A DNA stretch of 64,000 nucleotides from Cellulomonas aerilata (lineage in GTDB: Bacteria > Actinomycetota > Actinomycetes > Actinomycetales > Cellulomonadaceae): positions 558,001-622,000 of the forward strand of contig NZ_BJYY01000013.1 in assembly GCF_007991755.1 (NCBI RefSeq), read 5' to 3'. Under the pieces are notes generated by a model. That model worked only from the letters and a program-made list of their open reading frames with translations. It did no database searches and was not told the origin of the DNA. This document shows positions 1-8,026 of this stretch, piece after piece. Both the position numbers and the translations under genes were made by a program. Position 1 is the first letter of the stretch. The number at the start of each line of letters is the position of its first letter.

Positions 1-3000
1 CACGTGAACCTGGGTCTGGCGATCGACCTGGCCAAGCCGGACGGCACCCGGCAGCTGCTCGTGCCCAGCATCAAGGGCGCGGACCAGATGGACTTCGCCC
101 AGTTCTGGGCGGCCTACGAGGACGTCGTCCGACGGGCCCGCAACAACAAGCTCACCGTCGCCGACTTCGCCGGCACGACGATCTCGCTGACCAACCCCGG
201 CACCATCGGGACCGTGCACTCCGTGCCGCGCCTCATGGCCGGCCAGGGCACGATCGTCGGCGTCGGCGCGATGGACTACCCGGCGGAGTTCGCGGGCACC
301 TCCGAGAAGCAGCTCAACAGCATGGGCATCTCCAAGGTGCTCACCCTGACGTCGACCTACGACCACCGGATCATCCAGGGCGCGCAGTCCGGGGACTTCC
401 TGCGGATCGTCGCGAACAAGCTGCTCGGCCAGGACGGGTTCTACGACCGCGTCTTCGCCTCGCTGCGGGTGCCCTACGAGCCCGTCCGGTGGGTCCGGGA
501 CCCGTCCGACCCGTCGGACGACGAGGACAAGCCCGGCCGCATCGCCGAGCTCATCCACTCCTACCGCTCCCGCGGGCACCTGCTGGCCGACACCGACCCG
601 TTGTCCTACCGCCAGCGCAAGCACCCCGACCTGGACGTGCAGACCCACGGGCTGACCCTGTGGGACCTGGACCGGACGTTCCCCACCGGCGGGTTCGGCG
701 GCAAGCCGCGGATGGCGCTGCGCGACATCCTCGGGCTGCTGCGTGACTCCTACTGCCGCAGCATCGGCGTGGAGTACATGCACCTGTCGGACCGCAGGCA
801 GCGTGCCTGGCTGCAGGACCGGCTCGAGCACGGCTACGCCCGCACCCCGCGCGAGGACCAGCTGCGCGTGCTGCGGCGCCTGAACGCGGCCGAGGCGTTC
901 GAGAACTTCCTGCAGACGAAGTACGTCGGCCAGAAGCGCTTCTCGCTCGAGGGCGGCGAGTCGGTCATCCCGCTGCTGGACGCCGTGCTGTCCAAGGCCG
1001 CGAACAACGGCCTGGACGAGGTCGGCATCGGCATGGCGCACCGCGGGCGGCTCAACGTCCTGGCGAACATCGCCGGCAAGAGCTACGGCCAGATCTTCAG
1101 CGAGTTCGAGGGCAACCAGGACCCCAAGTCCGTCCAGGGCTCCGGCGACGTGAAGTACCACCTCGGCACCGAGGGCAAGTTCACCGCCGAGTCCGGCGCG
1201 ACCACGAAGGTCTACCTGGCGGCGAACCCGTCGCACCTGGAGGCCGTCGACCCGGTCCTCGAGGGCATCGTCCGCGCCAAGCAGGACCGCATCGACCTGG
1301 GCGGGGACGGCTTCTCCGTGCTGCCGATCCTCATCCACGGGGACGCCGCGTTCGCCGGCCAGGGCGTCGTGACCGAGACGCTCAACCTGTCGCAGCTGCG
1401 CGGGTACCGCACCGGCGGCACGATCCACGTGATCATCAACAACCAGGTCGGGTTTACCACCGGGCCGAGCTCGTCACGCTCGACGCTGTACCCCACCGAC
1501 GTCGCCAAGGGTCTGCAGGTACCGATCTTCCACGTCAACGGGGACGACCCCGAGGCGTGCGTCCGGGTGGCCGAGCTCGCGTTCGACTACCGCGAGCAGT
1601 TCGACCGCGACGTCATCATCGACATGGTCTGCTACCGCCGCCGGGGTCACAACGAGGGCGACGACCCGTCGATGACCCAGCCGCTGATGTACAACCTCAT
1701 CGAGGCCAAGCGCTCGGTGCGCAAGCTGTACACCGAGGCGCTCGTGGCCCGCGGCGACATCACGCTCGACGAGGCCGAGCAGGTGCTGCAGGACTACCAG
1801 GCCCAGCTCGAGCGCGTCTTCACCGAGACCCGCGAGGGCGGCTACACGGCGTCGGCCGACTCCGAGCCGGTCGCCGGCCTGGAGCGCCCGGAGGCCCAGC
1901 GGGAGGACGCCGGGGCGATGATCGGCTGGCGGACCGCGGTCGACCAGGCGGTCCTGGACCGCATCGGCCGCGCCCACACCCGCGCCCCGGAGGGCTTCAC
2001 CGTCCACCCCAAGCTCGCCCAGCTGCTGCAGCGCCGCGAGCAGATGTCCCGCGAGGGCGGCATCGACTGGGGCTACGGCGAGGTGCTCGCCTTCGGGTCC
2101 CTGCTCATCGAGGGCACCCCGGTGCGCCTGGCCGGGCAGGACTCGCGCCGCGGGACGTTCGTGCAGCGCCACGCCGTCATGCACGACCGGCAGACCGGCG
2201 CGGAGTGGACGCCGCTGCTGTACCTGTCCGCCGACCAGGCGAAGTTCTGGGTCTACGACTCGTCCCTGTCGGAGTACGCGGCGCTCGGGTTCGAGTACGG
2301 GTACTCCGTCGAGCGTCCCGACGCCCTGGTGCTGTGGGAGGCGCAGTTCGGCGACTTCGTCAACGGCGCGCAGACGGTCATCGACGAGTTCATCTCCTCC
2401 GCGGAGCAGAAGTGGGCCCAGCGCAGCGGCGTCGTGCTGCTGCTGCCCCACGGCTTCGAGGGCCAGGGGCCGGACCACTCCTCCGCCCGCCCGGAGCGGT
2501 TCCTGCAGCTGTGCGCCGAGAACAACATGACGGTCGCGGCGCCGTCGACGCCGGCGTCGTACTTCCACCTGCTGCGCCGCCAGGCCTACGCCCGGCCGCG
2601 CCGCCCGCTGGTGGTCATGACGCCCAAGTCGATGCTGCGGCTCAAGGCCGCGTCGTCGCCGGCGGAGGACTTCACGTCCGGCACCTTCCGCGAGGTCATC
2701 GCCGACGACGTCGCCGCGCAGGGCGGTGGCGTGGACCGCGTGCTGCTCTGCTCGGGCAAGGTCTACTGGGACCTGGTGGCGCACCGCACCGAGGTCGGCG
2801 ACACCCGCACGGCGATCGTCCGCTTCGAGCAGCTGTACCCGCTCGAGCCCGAGGTCATCGCGTCCGCACTGGCCCCGTTCGGCGACGCCGAGCTGGTGTG
2901 GGTCCAGGAGGAGCCGGCGAACCAGGGCGGCTGGGGCCACATGGCGATGAACCTGGCACCGATCGTGGGACGGCCGCTGCAGGTCGTGTCCCGGCCCGCG

Positions 3001-3081
3001 TCGGCGTCGCCGGCCGCCGGGTCCGCCAAGAAGCACCAGGCCGAGCAGGCCGAGCTGCTGCGGGCGTCGTTCGCCCGCTGA
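1..3081 (+). CDS. kgd: Multifunctional 2-oxoglutarate decarboxylase/dehydrogenase E1-E2 (Kgd), 5' partial
   Basis: C-terminal 1026 residues of the actinobacterial fusion of an E2-like acyltransferase domain with a thiamine-diphosphate 2-oxoglutarate dehydrogenase E1 (SucA-like), acting in the TCA cycle. The reading frame is already open at base 1, so the N-terminal part lies outside the window; the GTG at base 4 is internal. Visible order: end of the E2 domain (about residues 1-145, with [10 protein letters not shown] around the acyltransferase His), a linker, the E1 core with [10 protein letters not shown] (about 345), the ThDP/Mg motif GDAAFAGQG to INNQVGF (about 445-485), and the transketolase-like pyrimidine domain (about 690-880). 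The E2 and E1 domains in one chain distinguish Kgd from ordinary SucA. It is followed by a strong hairpin shared with the convergent regulator gene. Confidence 0.97.
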   Translation, partial: HVNLGLAIDLAKPDGTRQLLVPSIKGADQMDFAQFWAAYEDVVRRARNNKLTVADFAGTTISLTNPGTIGTVHSVPRLMAGQGTIVGVGAMDYPAEFAGTSEKQLNSMGISKVLTLTSTYDHRIIQGAQSGDFLRIVANKLLGQDGFYDRVFASLRVPYEPVRWVRDPSDPSDDEDKPGRIAELIHSYRSRGHLLADTDPLSYRQRKHPDLDVQTHGLTLWDLDRTFPTGGFGGKPRMALRDILGLLRDSYCRSIGVEYMHLSDRRQRAWLQDRLEHGYARTPREDQLRVLRRLNAAEAFENFLQTKYVGQKRFSLEGGESVIPLLDAVLSKAANNGLDEVGIGMAHRGRLNVLANIAGKSYGQIFSEFEGNQDPKSVQGSGDVKYHLGTEGKFTAESGATTKVYLAANPSHLEAVDPVLEGIVRAKQDRIDLGGDGFSVLPILIHGDAAFAGQGVVTETLNLSQLRGYRTGGTIHVIINNQVGFTTGPSSSRSTLYPTDVAKGLQVPIFHVNGDDPEACVRVAELAFDYREQFDRDVIIDMVCYRRRGHNEGDDPSMTQPLMYNLIEAKRSVRKLYTEALVARGDITLDEAEQVLQDYQAQLERVFTETREGGYTASADSEPVAGLERPEAQREDAGAMIGWRTAVDQAVLDRIGRAHTRAPEGFTVHPKLAQLLQRREQMSREGGIDWGYGEVLAFGSLLIEGTPVRLAGQDSRRGTFVQRHAVMHDRQTGAEWTPLLYLSADQAKFWVYDSSLSEYAALGFEYGYSVERPDALVLWEAQFGDFVNGAQTVIDEFISSAEQKWAQRSGVVLLLPHGFEGQGPDHSSARPERFLQLCAENNMTVAAPSTPASYFHLLRRQAYARPRRPLVVMTPKSMLRLKAASSPAEDFTSGTFREVIADDVAAQGGGVDRVLLCSGKVYWDLVAHRTEVGDTRTAIVRFEQLYPLEPEVIASALAPFGDAELVWVQEEPANQGGWGHMAMNLAPIVGRPLQVVSRPASASPAAGSAKKHQAEQAELLRASFAR

Positions 3082-3100
3082 TCCGGCCGCACCCCGACGC

Positions 3101-3140
3101 CACGAGGCCGTCGCCCCCACGCCGGGGCGGCGGCCTCGTG
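3101..3140. terminator. Bidirectional hairpin terminator between kgd and the regulator gene
   Basis: The arms 3101-3117 and 3124-3140 pair over 17 positions with one G-T wobble and a 6-nt loop. It lies between two convergent stop codons (3081 and 3181), so it probably ends transcription from both sides. There is no long T run, as is common in high-GC actinobacteria. Confidence 0.85.
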
Positions 3141-3180
3141 CCGTCCGGCCTGGTGACGCGGCGTTCGCGGGGACGTGTCG

Positions 3181-4146
3181 TCAGGCCGGGCGGCCCGCGC
3201 GCGCCGGCACCGCGAACGTGCGCCGGTAGGCCAGCGGGCTCGTGCCCAGCGTCCGGGTGAAGTGGTGGCGCAGCGCAGCGGCCGTGCCGAACCCGCACCG
3301 CCGCGCGATCTCCTCCACCCCCGCATCGGTCCGCTCCAGCAGCTCCTGCGCGCGCAGCAGGCGCTGGCGGATCAGCCACGCGCCCGGCGTCGTCCCGGTC
3401 TCGGCGCGGAACCGGCGGGCGAACGTCCGCTCGGACATCAGCGCGCGGGCCGCGAGGTCCGGCACGGACAGGTCCTCTTCGACGTGCTCGACCATCCACG
3501 CGAGCAGCGGCTCGAGGGTGTCGGCCTCGACCGGCAGCGGCGTCTCGATGTACTGCGCCTGCCCGCCGTCGCGGTGCGGCGGGACGACCATGCGCCGGGC
3601 GACGGCCGCGGCGGCCGCCGCCCCGAGCTCCCGGCGCACCAGGTGCAGGCACGCGTCGATCCCGGCCGCGGTGCCGGCGCTCGTCACCACGCCCCGGTCC
3701 TCGACGTAGAGCACCGCCGGGTCCACGACCGCGGTCGGGTGCTCCGCCGCCAGTCGCTCGGTGTACATCCAGTGGGTGGTGCAGCGCCGCCCGTCCAGCA
3801 GGCCGGCCTGGCCGAGCGCGAAGGAGCCGCTGCACACGCCGAGCACCCAGGCGCCCCGGGCGTGCGCGGCACGCAGGACCTCCAGGACGGCGGGCGACAC
3901 CCGGTGGGAGGCTCCGTAGGCGGGCACGACGACGAGGTCGGCGTCCGCCGCTGCGTCCAGGCCCAGGGGGACGACGAGGTCGAACCCCAGCTTGGTGGTC
4001 ACCGGCCCGGGCACCTCCGTGCACACCCGGAAGTCGAACTGTGGACCGCCGGTGTCCGTCCGATCGATCCCGAACACCTCGCAGACCACGCCCAGCTCGA
4101 AGGGCGCGACGTCCGGCATGACCACGGCGGCGACCGACCTCAGCAT
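3181..4146 (-). CDS. AdpA/GlxA-like transcriptional regulator (DJ-1/PfpI domain + AraC HTH)
   Basis: 321 residues. The N-terminal half (about 1-190) is a DJ-1/PfpI-like domain with the nucleophile-elbow region GVCSGSFALGQAG. The C-terminal half is a double helix-turn-helix of AraC/XylS type (DLAARALMSERTFARRF, then EIARRCGFGTAAALRHHF). This is the architecture of Streptomyces AdpA and of GlxA-family regulators, in which the first domain dimerises or senses and the second binds DNA. ATG at 4146. It is divergent from a small membrane-protein gene, and the 83-bp gap holds three copies of TGGCAGGA plus a palindrome, suggesting autoregulation (inference). The ligand is unknown. Confidence 0.9.
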   Translation of the reverse strand: MLRSVAAVVMPDVAPFELGVVCEVFGIDRTDTGGPQFDFRVCTEVPGPVTTKLGFDLVVPLGLDAAADADLVVVPAYGASHRVSPAVLEVLRAAHARGAWVLGVCSGSFALGQAGLLDGRRCTTHWMYTERLAAEHPTAVVDPAVLYVEDRGVVTSAGTAAGIDACLHLVRRELGAAAAAAVARRMVVPPHRDGGQAQYIETPLPVEADTLEPLLAWMVEHVEEDLSVPDLAARALMSERTFARRFRAETGTTPGAWLIRQRLLRAQELLERTDAGVEEIARRCGFGTAAALRHHFTRTLGTSPLAYRRTFAVPARAGRPA

Positions 4147-4157
4147 GGGGCCCAGTG

Positions 4158-4230
4158 TGGCAGGAAGTTGACGCGCAGCGGCAGTCCTGCCACTCGTGGC
4201 ACGATGTCGGTGGTCATAGGTTTCCTGCCA
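4158..4230. promoter_or_regulatory. Divergent regulatory region with three TGGCAGGA boxes
   Basis: TGGCAGGA occurs at 4158-4165 on the plus strand and at 4185-4192 and 4223-4230 on the minus strand. The second copy is part of the perfect palindrome TGCCAC-TC-GTGGCA (4188-4201). The boxes resemble, but do not exactly fit, the AdpA consensus TGGCSNGWWY. Inferred operator for the adjacent AdpA-like regulator. Confidence 0.5.
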
Positions 4231-4391
4231 TGAGCCTCGTCGCCGTGGTCCTCGTCCTGCTGGCCGTCACGCTCCTCGTGGCCGCCGTCCTCGTGGTCGT
4301 CCGCCGGGACGGCTACGGCACGTCCGAGCCGCCGCACTCGCACCCGGCCTGGGACGACGCCGTGCTCCCGTCGACCGGTCGGGCCGCGTGA
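4230..4391 (+). CDS. Small single-pass membrane protein
   Basis: 53 residues from the ATG at 4230. Residues 2-24 form one hydrophobic helix, followed by RRDGYG and a short polar tail rich in Pro, Ser and His. The frame stays open upstream, but the ATG that directly precedes the hydrophobic segment is the sensible start. From memory, short membrane proteins with an RDGYG motif after the helix recur in Cellulomonas-type genomes. Function unknown. Its start codon overlaps the third TGGCAGGA box, so the divergent regulator may control it. Confidence 0.6.
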   Translation: MSLVAVVLVLLAVTLLVAAVLVVVRRDGYGTSEPPHSHPAWDDAVLPSTGRAA

Positions 4392-4604
4392 CACGTCGCG
4401 CCTGCTGACGGTCCGACCCGTGCCCGACGGGCGAGGCGCCGGAACCACCACCGGCGCGTGCCGCCCGTCCCTCGCGTTCGGCTGACGCCCCGCCGTCCCT
4501 CCCGCGCGCCGCGCGCTGTCGTGCGCCGCACTTTGGGACACTGACCCGGGCGCCCCCATGGCGCCGTGCGGAGCGGGGCGTGCGAGGGACGGGTGGGTGA
4601 GGGT

Positions 4605-5204
4605 GTGAGCGAGCTGCCGATGCGCGTGGTGGTGGTCGGCGACGAGCTGGCTGCCGGCGCAGGTGATCCCAAGGGGCTCGGCTGGGTCGGGCGCGTGGCC
4701 GCCCGCACGCACACCCCCACCCCGGCGACCTTCCTGACCCTGGCCGTTCCCGGGGAGTCCAGCAGCGCGCTCGGCTCCCGCTGGGAGGACGAGGCGGGCC
4801 GCCGGTTCTCCTCCGAGGCGGACAACCGGCTCGTCGTCGCCCTCGGCCGCGCGGACCTCGGCGCCGGGCTCTCGATCGCCCGCAGCCGGCTGAACCTGGC
4901 CAACGTGCTGGACGTCGCGGACTCCCGGAGGATCCCGACGTTCGTCGTCGGGCCGCCCCCGGGTCGCGCCGCGGACGCCGAGCGCATCGCCGACCTCTCC
5001 GCCGCGTACGCCGACGTCGCGAACCGCCGGCGCGTGCCGTACGTCGACACCTTCACCCCGCTGGCGACGCACGAGCAGTGGCTGGGTGATCTCGCGGCGG
5101 GCGACGGCCTGCTGCCGGGGCAGGCCGGCTACGGGATGATCGCGTGGCTCGTCCTGCACACGGGCTGGCACGCCTGGCTGGGCCTGCCCGACGACGCCGC
5201 CTGA
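4605..5204 (+). CDS. SGNH/GDSL-fold hydrolase-like protein lacking catalytic residues
   Basis: 199 residues from the GTG at 4605 (in-frame upstream codons are G-rich and have no better start). The sequence follows the SGNH/GDSL hydrolase pattern throughout: block I VVVVGDELAAG, middle blocks VVALGRADL and VVGPPP, then VPYVDTF and block V AGDGLLPGQAGYG. The nucleophile Ser of GDS is Glu14, the block III GxND asparagine is absent, and the block V DGxHP histidine is Leu. The fold is probably kept but esterase chemistry is not expected. No signal peptide is seen. A binding or regulatory role is possible. It stands alone, upstream of the bL37 gene on the same strand. Confidence 0.75.
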   Translation: MSELPMRVVVVGDELAAGAGDPKGLGWVGRVAARTHTPTPATFLTLAVPGESSSALGSRWEDEAGRRFSSEADNRLVVALGRADLGAGLSIARSRLNLANVLDVADSRRIPTFVVGPPPGRAADAERIADLSAAYADVANRRRVPYVDTFTPLATHEQWLGDLAAGDGLLPGQAGYGMIAWLVLHTGWHAWLGLPDDAA

Positions 5205-5307
5205 GCGGTCCGTCGTGCGCCGCACCCCGGCCGGTGTGGGACCATGGGGCGACCTAGATCTCGCCGAGCCCGCCGTGGCCGACGGCGAACGGCACAAGGA
5301 GAAGACC

Positions 5308-5382
5308 ATGAGCAAGCGTGGACGCAAGCGTCGCGCCCGGAAGACGAGCGGCGCGAACCACGGCAAGCGCCCCAACGCCTGA
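5308..5382 (+). CDS. 50S ribosomal protein bL37 (24 residues)
   Basis: A 24-residue, extremely basic peptide, MSKRGRKRRARKTSG followed by ANHGKRPNA. It matches the actinobacterial ribosomal protein bL37 seen in mycobacterial 50S structures, a family conserved for the (K/R)-rich start and the NHGKRPNA end. It is preceded by a clear ribosome-binding site (AAGGAGAAG, 5296-5304) and followed 11 bp later by a strong hairpin. It is easily missed because of its size. Confidence 0.9.
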   Translation: MSKRGRKRRARKTSGANHGKRPNA

Positions 5383-5393
5383 CGTGACGTGAC

Positions 5394-5427
5394 ACGGGCC
5401 CGGTGCGATCACTCGCACCGGGCCCGT
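5394..5427. terminator. Perfect 15-bp hairpin between bL37 and rsrA
   Basis: Arms 5394-5408 and 5413-5427 are perfectly complementary with a TCAC loop, followed on the plus strand by TCTGTC. It sits between the convergent ends of the bL37 gene and rsrA and can serve both. Confidence 0.85.
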
Positions 5428-5491
5428 TCTGTCATGCCGGGAGGGCCGGGGACGGCCCCGCTCCCTGCCGGTCGGTCGTGGTCGTCGCGGC

Positions 5492-5773
5492 TCAGGTGAT
5501 CTGGGCGCGGAGCACGGTCAGCGACTCGCGGATCCGGACGTGCAGCTCCACGGGCGCGCACTCCGTGCAGGAGCGGCGCACCAGGGCGCGCACGTGCTCC
5601 TCGACGTCGTACTCGGCCAGGCACGGCTCGCAGTACGCGAGGTGCTCCCGGATCCGGTCACCGTCCGCCTCGGGCAGCTCGGAGTCGAGGAACTCGAACA
5701 GCTTCCCCAGCGCCTGCTCGCAGTTCACGGCACCGTGCGCGGCTCTGCCCGCGTCAGTCTCCTGCGTGCTCAT
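5492..5773 (-). CDS. rsrA: Mycothiol-system zinc anti-sigma factor RsrA
   Basis: 93 residues. ZAS-type anti-sigma factor that holds SigR inactive in reduced, zinc-bound form and releases it on disulfide stress (established for Streptomyces). The zinc motif HLAYCEPC is visible, together with an upstream Cys (NCEQ) and the C-terminal pair SCTEC. The ATG overlaps the sigR stop codon by 4 nt (ATGA), as expected for stoichiometric coupled synthesis of sigma and anti-sigma. Confidence 0.95.
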   Translation of the reverse strand: MSTQETDAGRAAHGAVNCEQALGKLFEFLDSELPEADGDRIREHLAYCEPCLAEYDVEEHVRALVRRSCTECAPVELHVRIRESLTVLRAQIT

Positions 5774-6390
5774 GACCCGTTCCCCTTGTCCGTCGCTCCG
5801 ACGAGCCCCCGCCCGCGGGCATAGTCACTCAACAGCTCACGCAGCTGCTGTCTTCCTCGGTGGAGCCGCGACATCACGGTCCCGATCGGCGTCCCCATGA
5901 TCTCGGCGATCTCCTTGTAGGCGAAGCCCTCGACATCGGCCAGGTACACGGCGATGCGGAAGTCCTCGGGGATCTGCTGGAGGGCGTCCTTGACGTCCGA
6001 GTCCGGCAGGTGGTCCAGCGCCTCGGCCTCGGCGGACCGCAGGCCGCTGGACGTGTGCGACGCGGCGCGGGCGATCTGCCAGTCCTCGACGTCCTCCGCA
6101 CCGGACTGCTGCGGCTCGCGCTGCTTCTTCCGGTACGAGTTGATGAACGTGTTGGTGAGGATCCGGTACAGCCACGCCTTGAGGTTGGTGCCCGGCCGGT
6201 ACTGGTGGAAGGCGGCGAAGGCCTTCGCGAACGCCTCCTGGACCAGGTCCTCGGCGTCGGTCGGGTTGCGGGTCATCCGCAGGGCAGCCGCGTACAGCTG
6301 GTCCAGGTACACCAGCGCCTCGGCCTCGAAGCGTTCGGCGCGTGCGCTGGGGTCCTCGGCCTCGGGGGCTCGGTTCGTGTCCTCGCTCAT
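5770..6390 (-). CDS. sigR: RNA polymerase ECF sigma factor SigR
   Basis: 206 residues. Region 2 ([20 protein letters not shown] to [18 protein letters not shown]) and region 4 ([19 protein letters not shown] to [11 protein letters not shown]) are complete. The frame continues far upstream, but MSEDTNR at 6390 is the family-like start and a SigR-type promoter lies inside the upstream extension. It directs the thiol-oxidative stress regulon and is coupled to rsrA by a 4-nt overlap. Two promoters are predicted, one self-recognised and one housekeeping. A longer isoform from an upstream start, as known in Streptomyces, cannot be excluded. Confidence 0.95.
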   Translation of the reverse strand: MSEDTNRAPEAEDPSARAERFEAEALVYLDQLYAAALRMTRNPTDAEDLVQEAFAKAFAAFHQYRPGTNLKAWLYRILTNTFINSYRKKQREPQQSGAEDVEDWQIARAASHTSSGLRSAEAEALDHLPDSDVKDALQQIPEDFRIAVYLADVEGFAYKEIAEIMGTPIGTVMSRLHRGRQQLRELLSDYARGRGLVGATDKGNGS

Positions 6391-6398
6391 CACCCACG

Positions 6399-6404
6399 AG
6401 CCTA
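6399..6404 (-). promoter_or_regulatory. Housekeeping -10 box (TAGGCT) of sigR
   Basis: TAGGCT on the minus strand, 8 nt before the sigR ATG. The spacing implies a leaderless or nearly leaderless transcript. It would give basal sigR expression independent of SigR. Confidence 0.5.
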
Positions 6405-6501
6405 GCCCGGCAGGTACCACGCGGCCCGGGCGGACGACGGCCGACGGCCGTGCGAGCCGTCCCGTCGGTCTCTCGGCCAGCGCGCACGTCATGGTCGGTG
6501 C

Positions 6502-6529
6502 AACGCGGCGTGCGTCACCGGGCATTCCC
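6502..6529 (-). promoter_or_regulatory. SigR-dependent promoter of sigR-rsrA
   Basis: The minus strand reads GGGAAT, 19 nt, GTT, an exact match to the SigR consensus GGAAT-N18/19-GTT. It lies about 110 bp upstream of the sigR start and supports positive autoregulation. Confidence 0.8.
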
Positions 6530-6711
6530 GCCCGCGCCGCGCGACCACACCGCAGCACCTCGCCGCACGACCGGCCGCCGTCGACGGACGCCCACGTCCC
6601 TGCTGCCACCGGCGGCTCGACCGGCTAGCGTCGGCGGTGACCGCTCCCGCTGCGCCGGCCGTACCGCTCGCCGCCGAGCCGAGGCCCCGAACGAGAAGAG
6701 TGCCGACCGTG

Positions 6712-7911
6712 ATGATGCTCCGCCGGATAGCCCGCCCCATGCTCGCCGCCTGGTTCGTCAGCGAGGGGACCGCAGCATTCCGCGGTGCTCCCGCCCACGT
6801 CGACCCGGCACGCGCCGGCGTCGACGTCCTCGTCGAGAAGGCGGGCGTGACGCGTCCGACCGACGCCCAGCTGCGGACCATCGTCCAGGTGCACGGCGCC
6901 GCGACCGTCGGCGCCGGGCTCGCGCTGGCCCTGGGCAAGGCTCCCCGGGTGGCTGCGCTGCTGCTCGCCGCGCTGACCTTCCCGTCCGTCGTGGTCAACG
7001 CCATCGGGGCACGCAAGGGCACCGTCCCGGCGGCGGTGAAGAAGGAGCGGCAGGACCGGATCGTCCGCGCGGTGTCGTTCACGGGTGCGGCGCTCATCGC
7101 CGCAGCCGACCGCGAGGGCCGGCCCGGGCTCGCGTGGAAGGTGGCGCACGCCCGCGAGCTCGCCGCCGCCGGTGCGGCCACCGCAGTCGCCGGCGCAGCG
7201 AAGTCGGGCGCGAAGGCCGCCAAGAACGTCGGCGGGAAGGCCGGCACGTCGTCGGGCAAGGCCCTCAAGGGAGCCAAGGCGCTCAAGGCTGCCGAGACGG
7301 CGGCCGTGGCCAAGGGCGCGAAGGCGGCCAAGGAGTCCAAGGCCGCCCGCAAGGCGGCGAAGGCGCTCGCCGCGGGCGGAGCCGCGACGGCCGCGACCGC
7401 GGCGACGGACGGCGCCGGCAGGCGGGGACGCAAGGCCTCGCGGGCGACCGAGGGGACGACGCGGCCGAGCCGGGCCGACGCGAAGGCGGTCAAGGCAGCC
7501 GCGGCCGAGGCCGCTGCCGCGGAGAAGGCCGCGAAGGTCGCCTCCGCCGCCGAGGCGAAGGCTGCCAAGCAGGCAGCGAAGGCCGCTGGGTCCCGGTCGG
7601 CCCGACGCGCCGACGCGCGGACCGCCAAGCTCGCCGCCGCCCAGGCCGCCACCGCCGCGAAGGCAGCCGAGCTGACCGCCGCGGCTCAGGCCAAGCGTCC
7701 CGGCTCGCGCGCCGCCCGTCGCGCCGAGGCGAAGGCCGCCAAGGTGTCCGGCTACGCCGACGTGATCGCCGCGCAGGTCGCGGGCGAGCACGCCGCCGAG
7801 GCGACCGAGGCGGCCGCTGCCGCGCACGAGGCCGAGGTCGTCGCCGTCACGGCGGCGACCGAGGCCGCCGCCGCGGAGTCCGTCGCCCCGCGTCGCGGAC
7901 GCCGCCGCTGA
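6712..7911 (+). CDS. DoxX-family membrane protein with long Ala/Lys-rich C-terminal tail
   Basis: 399 residues from the ATG at 6712 (alternatives: GTG 6709 or GTG 6637). The first 130 or so residues fit the DoxX/SURF4-like family: MLRRIARPMLAAWFVSEG, helices near GAATVGAGLALALG and AALLLAALTFPSVVV, and a polar end with KKERQDR. The remaining 230 or so residues are low-complexity Ala, Lys, Arg and Glu with many AAKAAK-type repeats, like histone H1 or the tail of mycobacterial HupB. A duplicated segment, SRSARRADA and SRAARRAEA, is visible. A TAGCGT box (6626-6631) probably drives it. DoxX proteins act in membrane redox or quinone-linked processes; the tail's job is unknown, with nucleic acid or wall polyanion binding as candidates. 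Confidence 0.75.
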   Translation: MMLRRIARPMLAAWFVSEGTAAFRGAPAHVDPARAGVDVLVEKAGVTRPTDAQLRTIVQVHGAATVGAGLALALGKAPRVAALLLAALTFPSVVVNAIGARKGTVPAAVKKERQDRIVRAVSFTGAALIAAADREGRPGLAWKVAHARELAAAGAATAVAGAAKSGAKAAKNVGGKAGTSSGKALKGAKALKAAETAAVAKGAKAAKESKAARKAAKALAAGGAATAATAATDGAGRRGRKASRATEGTTRPSRADAKAVKAAAAEAAAAEKAAKVASAAEAKAAKQAAKAAGSRSARRADARTAKLAAAQAATAAKAAELTAAAQAKRPGSRAARRAEAKAAKVSGYADVIAAQVAGEHAAEATEAAAAAHEAEVVAVTAATEAAAAESVAPRRGRRR

Positions 7912-8014
7912 GGTCGTCGACGCCGCACCGGCACGCGGCCGCCGACCGGCACGCCGCCGGTCCGACACCCGGGCGCGTGCGGGCCCGGCGCCCGGCGGCC
8001 TGCCGGCCGGCGGC

Positions 8015-8020
8015 TAGCCT
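8015..8020 (+). promoter_or_regulatory. -10 box (TAGCCT) of aroA, leaderless type
   Basis: TAGCCT ends 6 nt before the aroA ATG, so transcription should begin at or beside the start codon. Confidence 0.55.
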
Positions 8021-8026
8021 GACGCC

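Noticed and set aside
4155-4229. N-terminal extension of the small membrane protein
   Set aside because: The extra codons overlap the operator-like repeats and lack hydrophobic or conserved character; the ATG at 4230 directly precedes the membrane helix.
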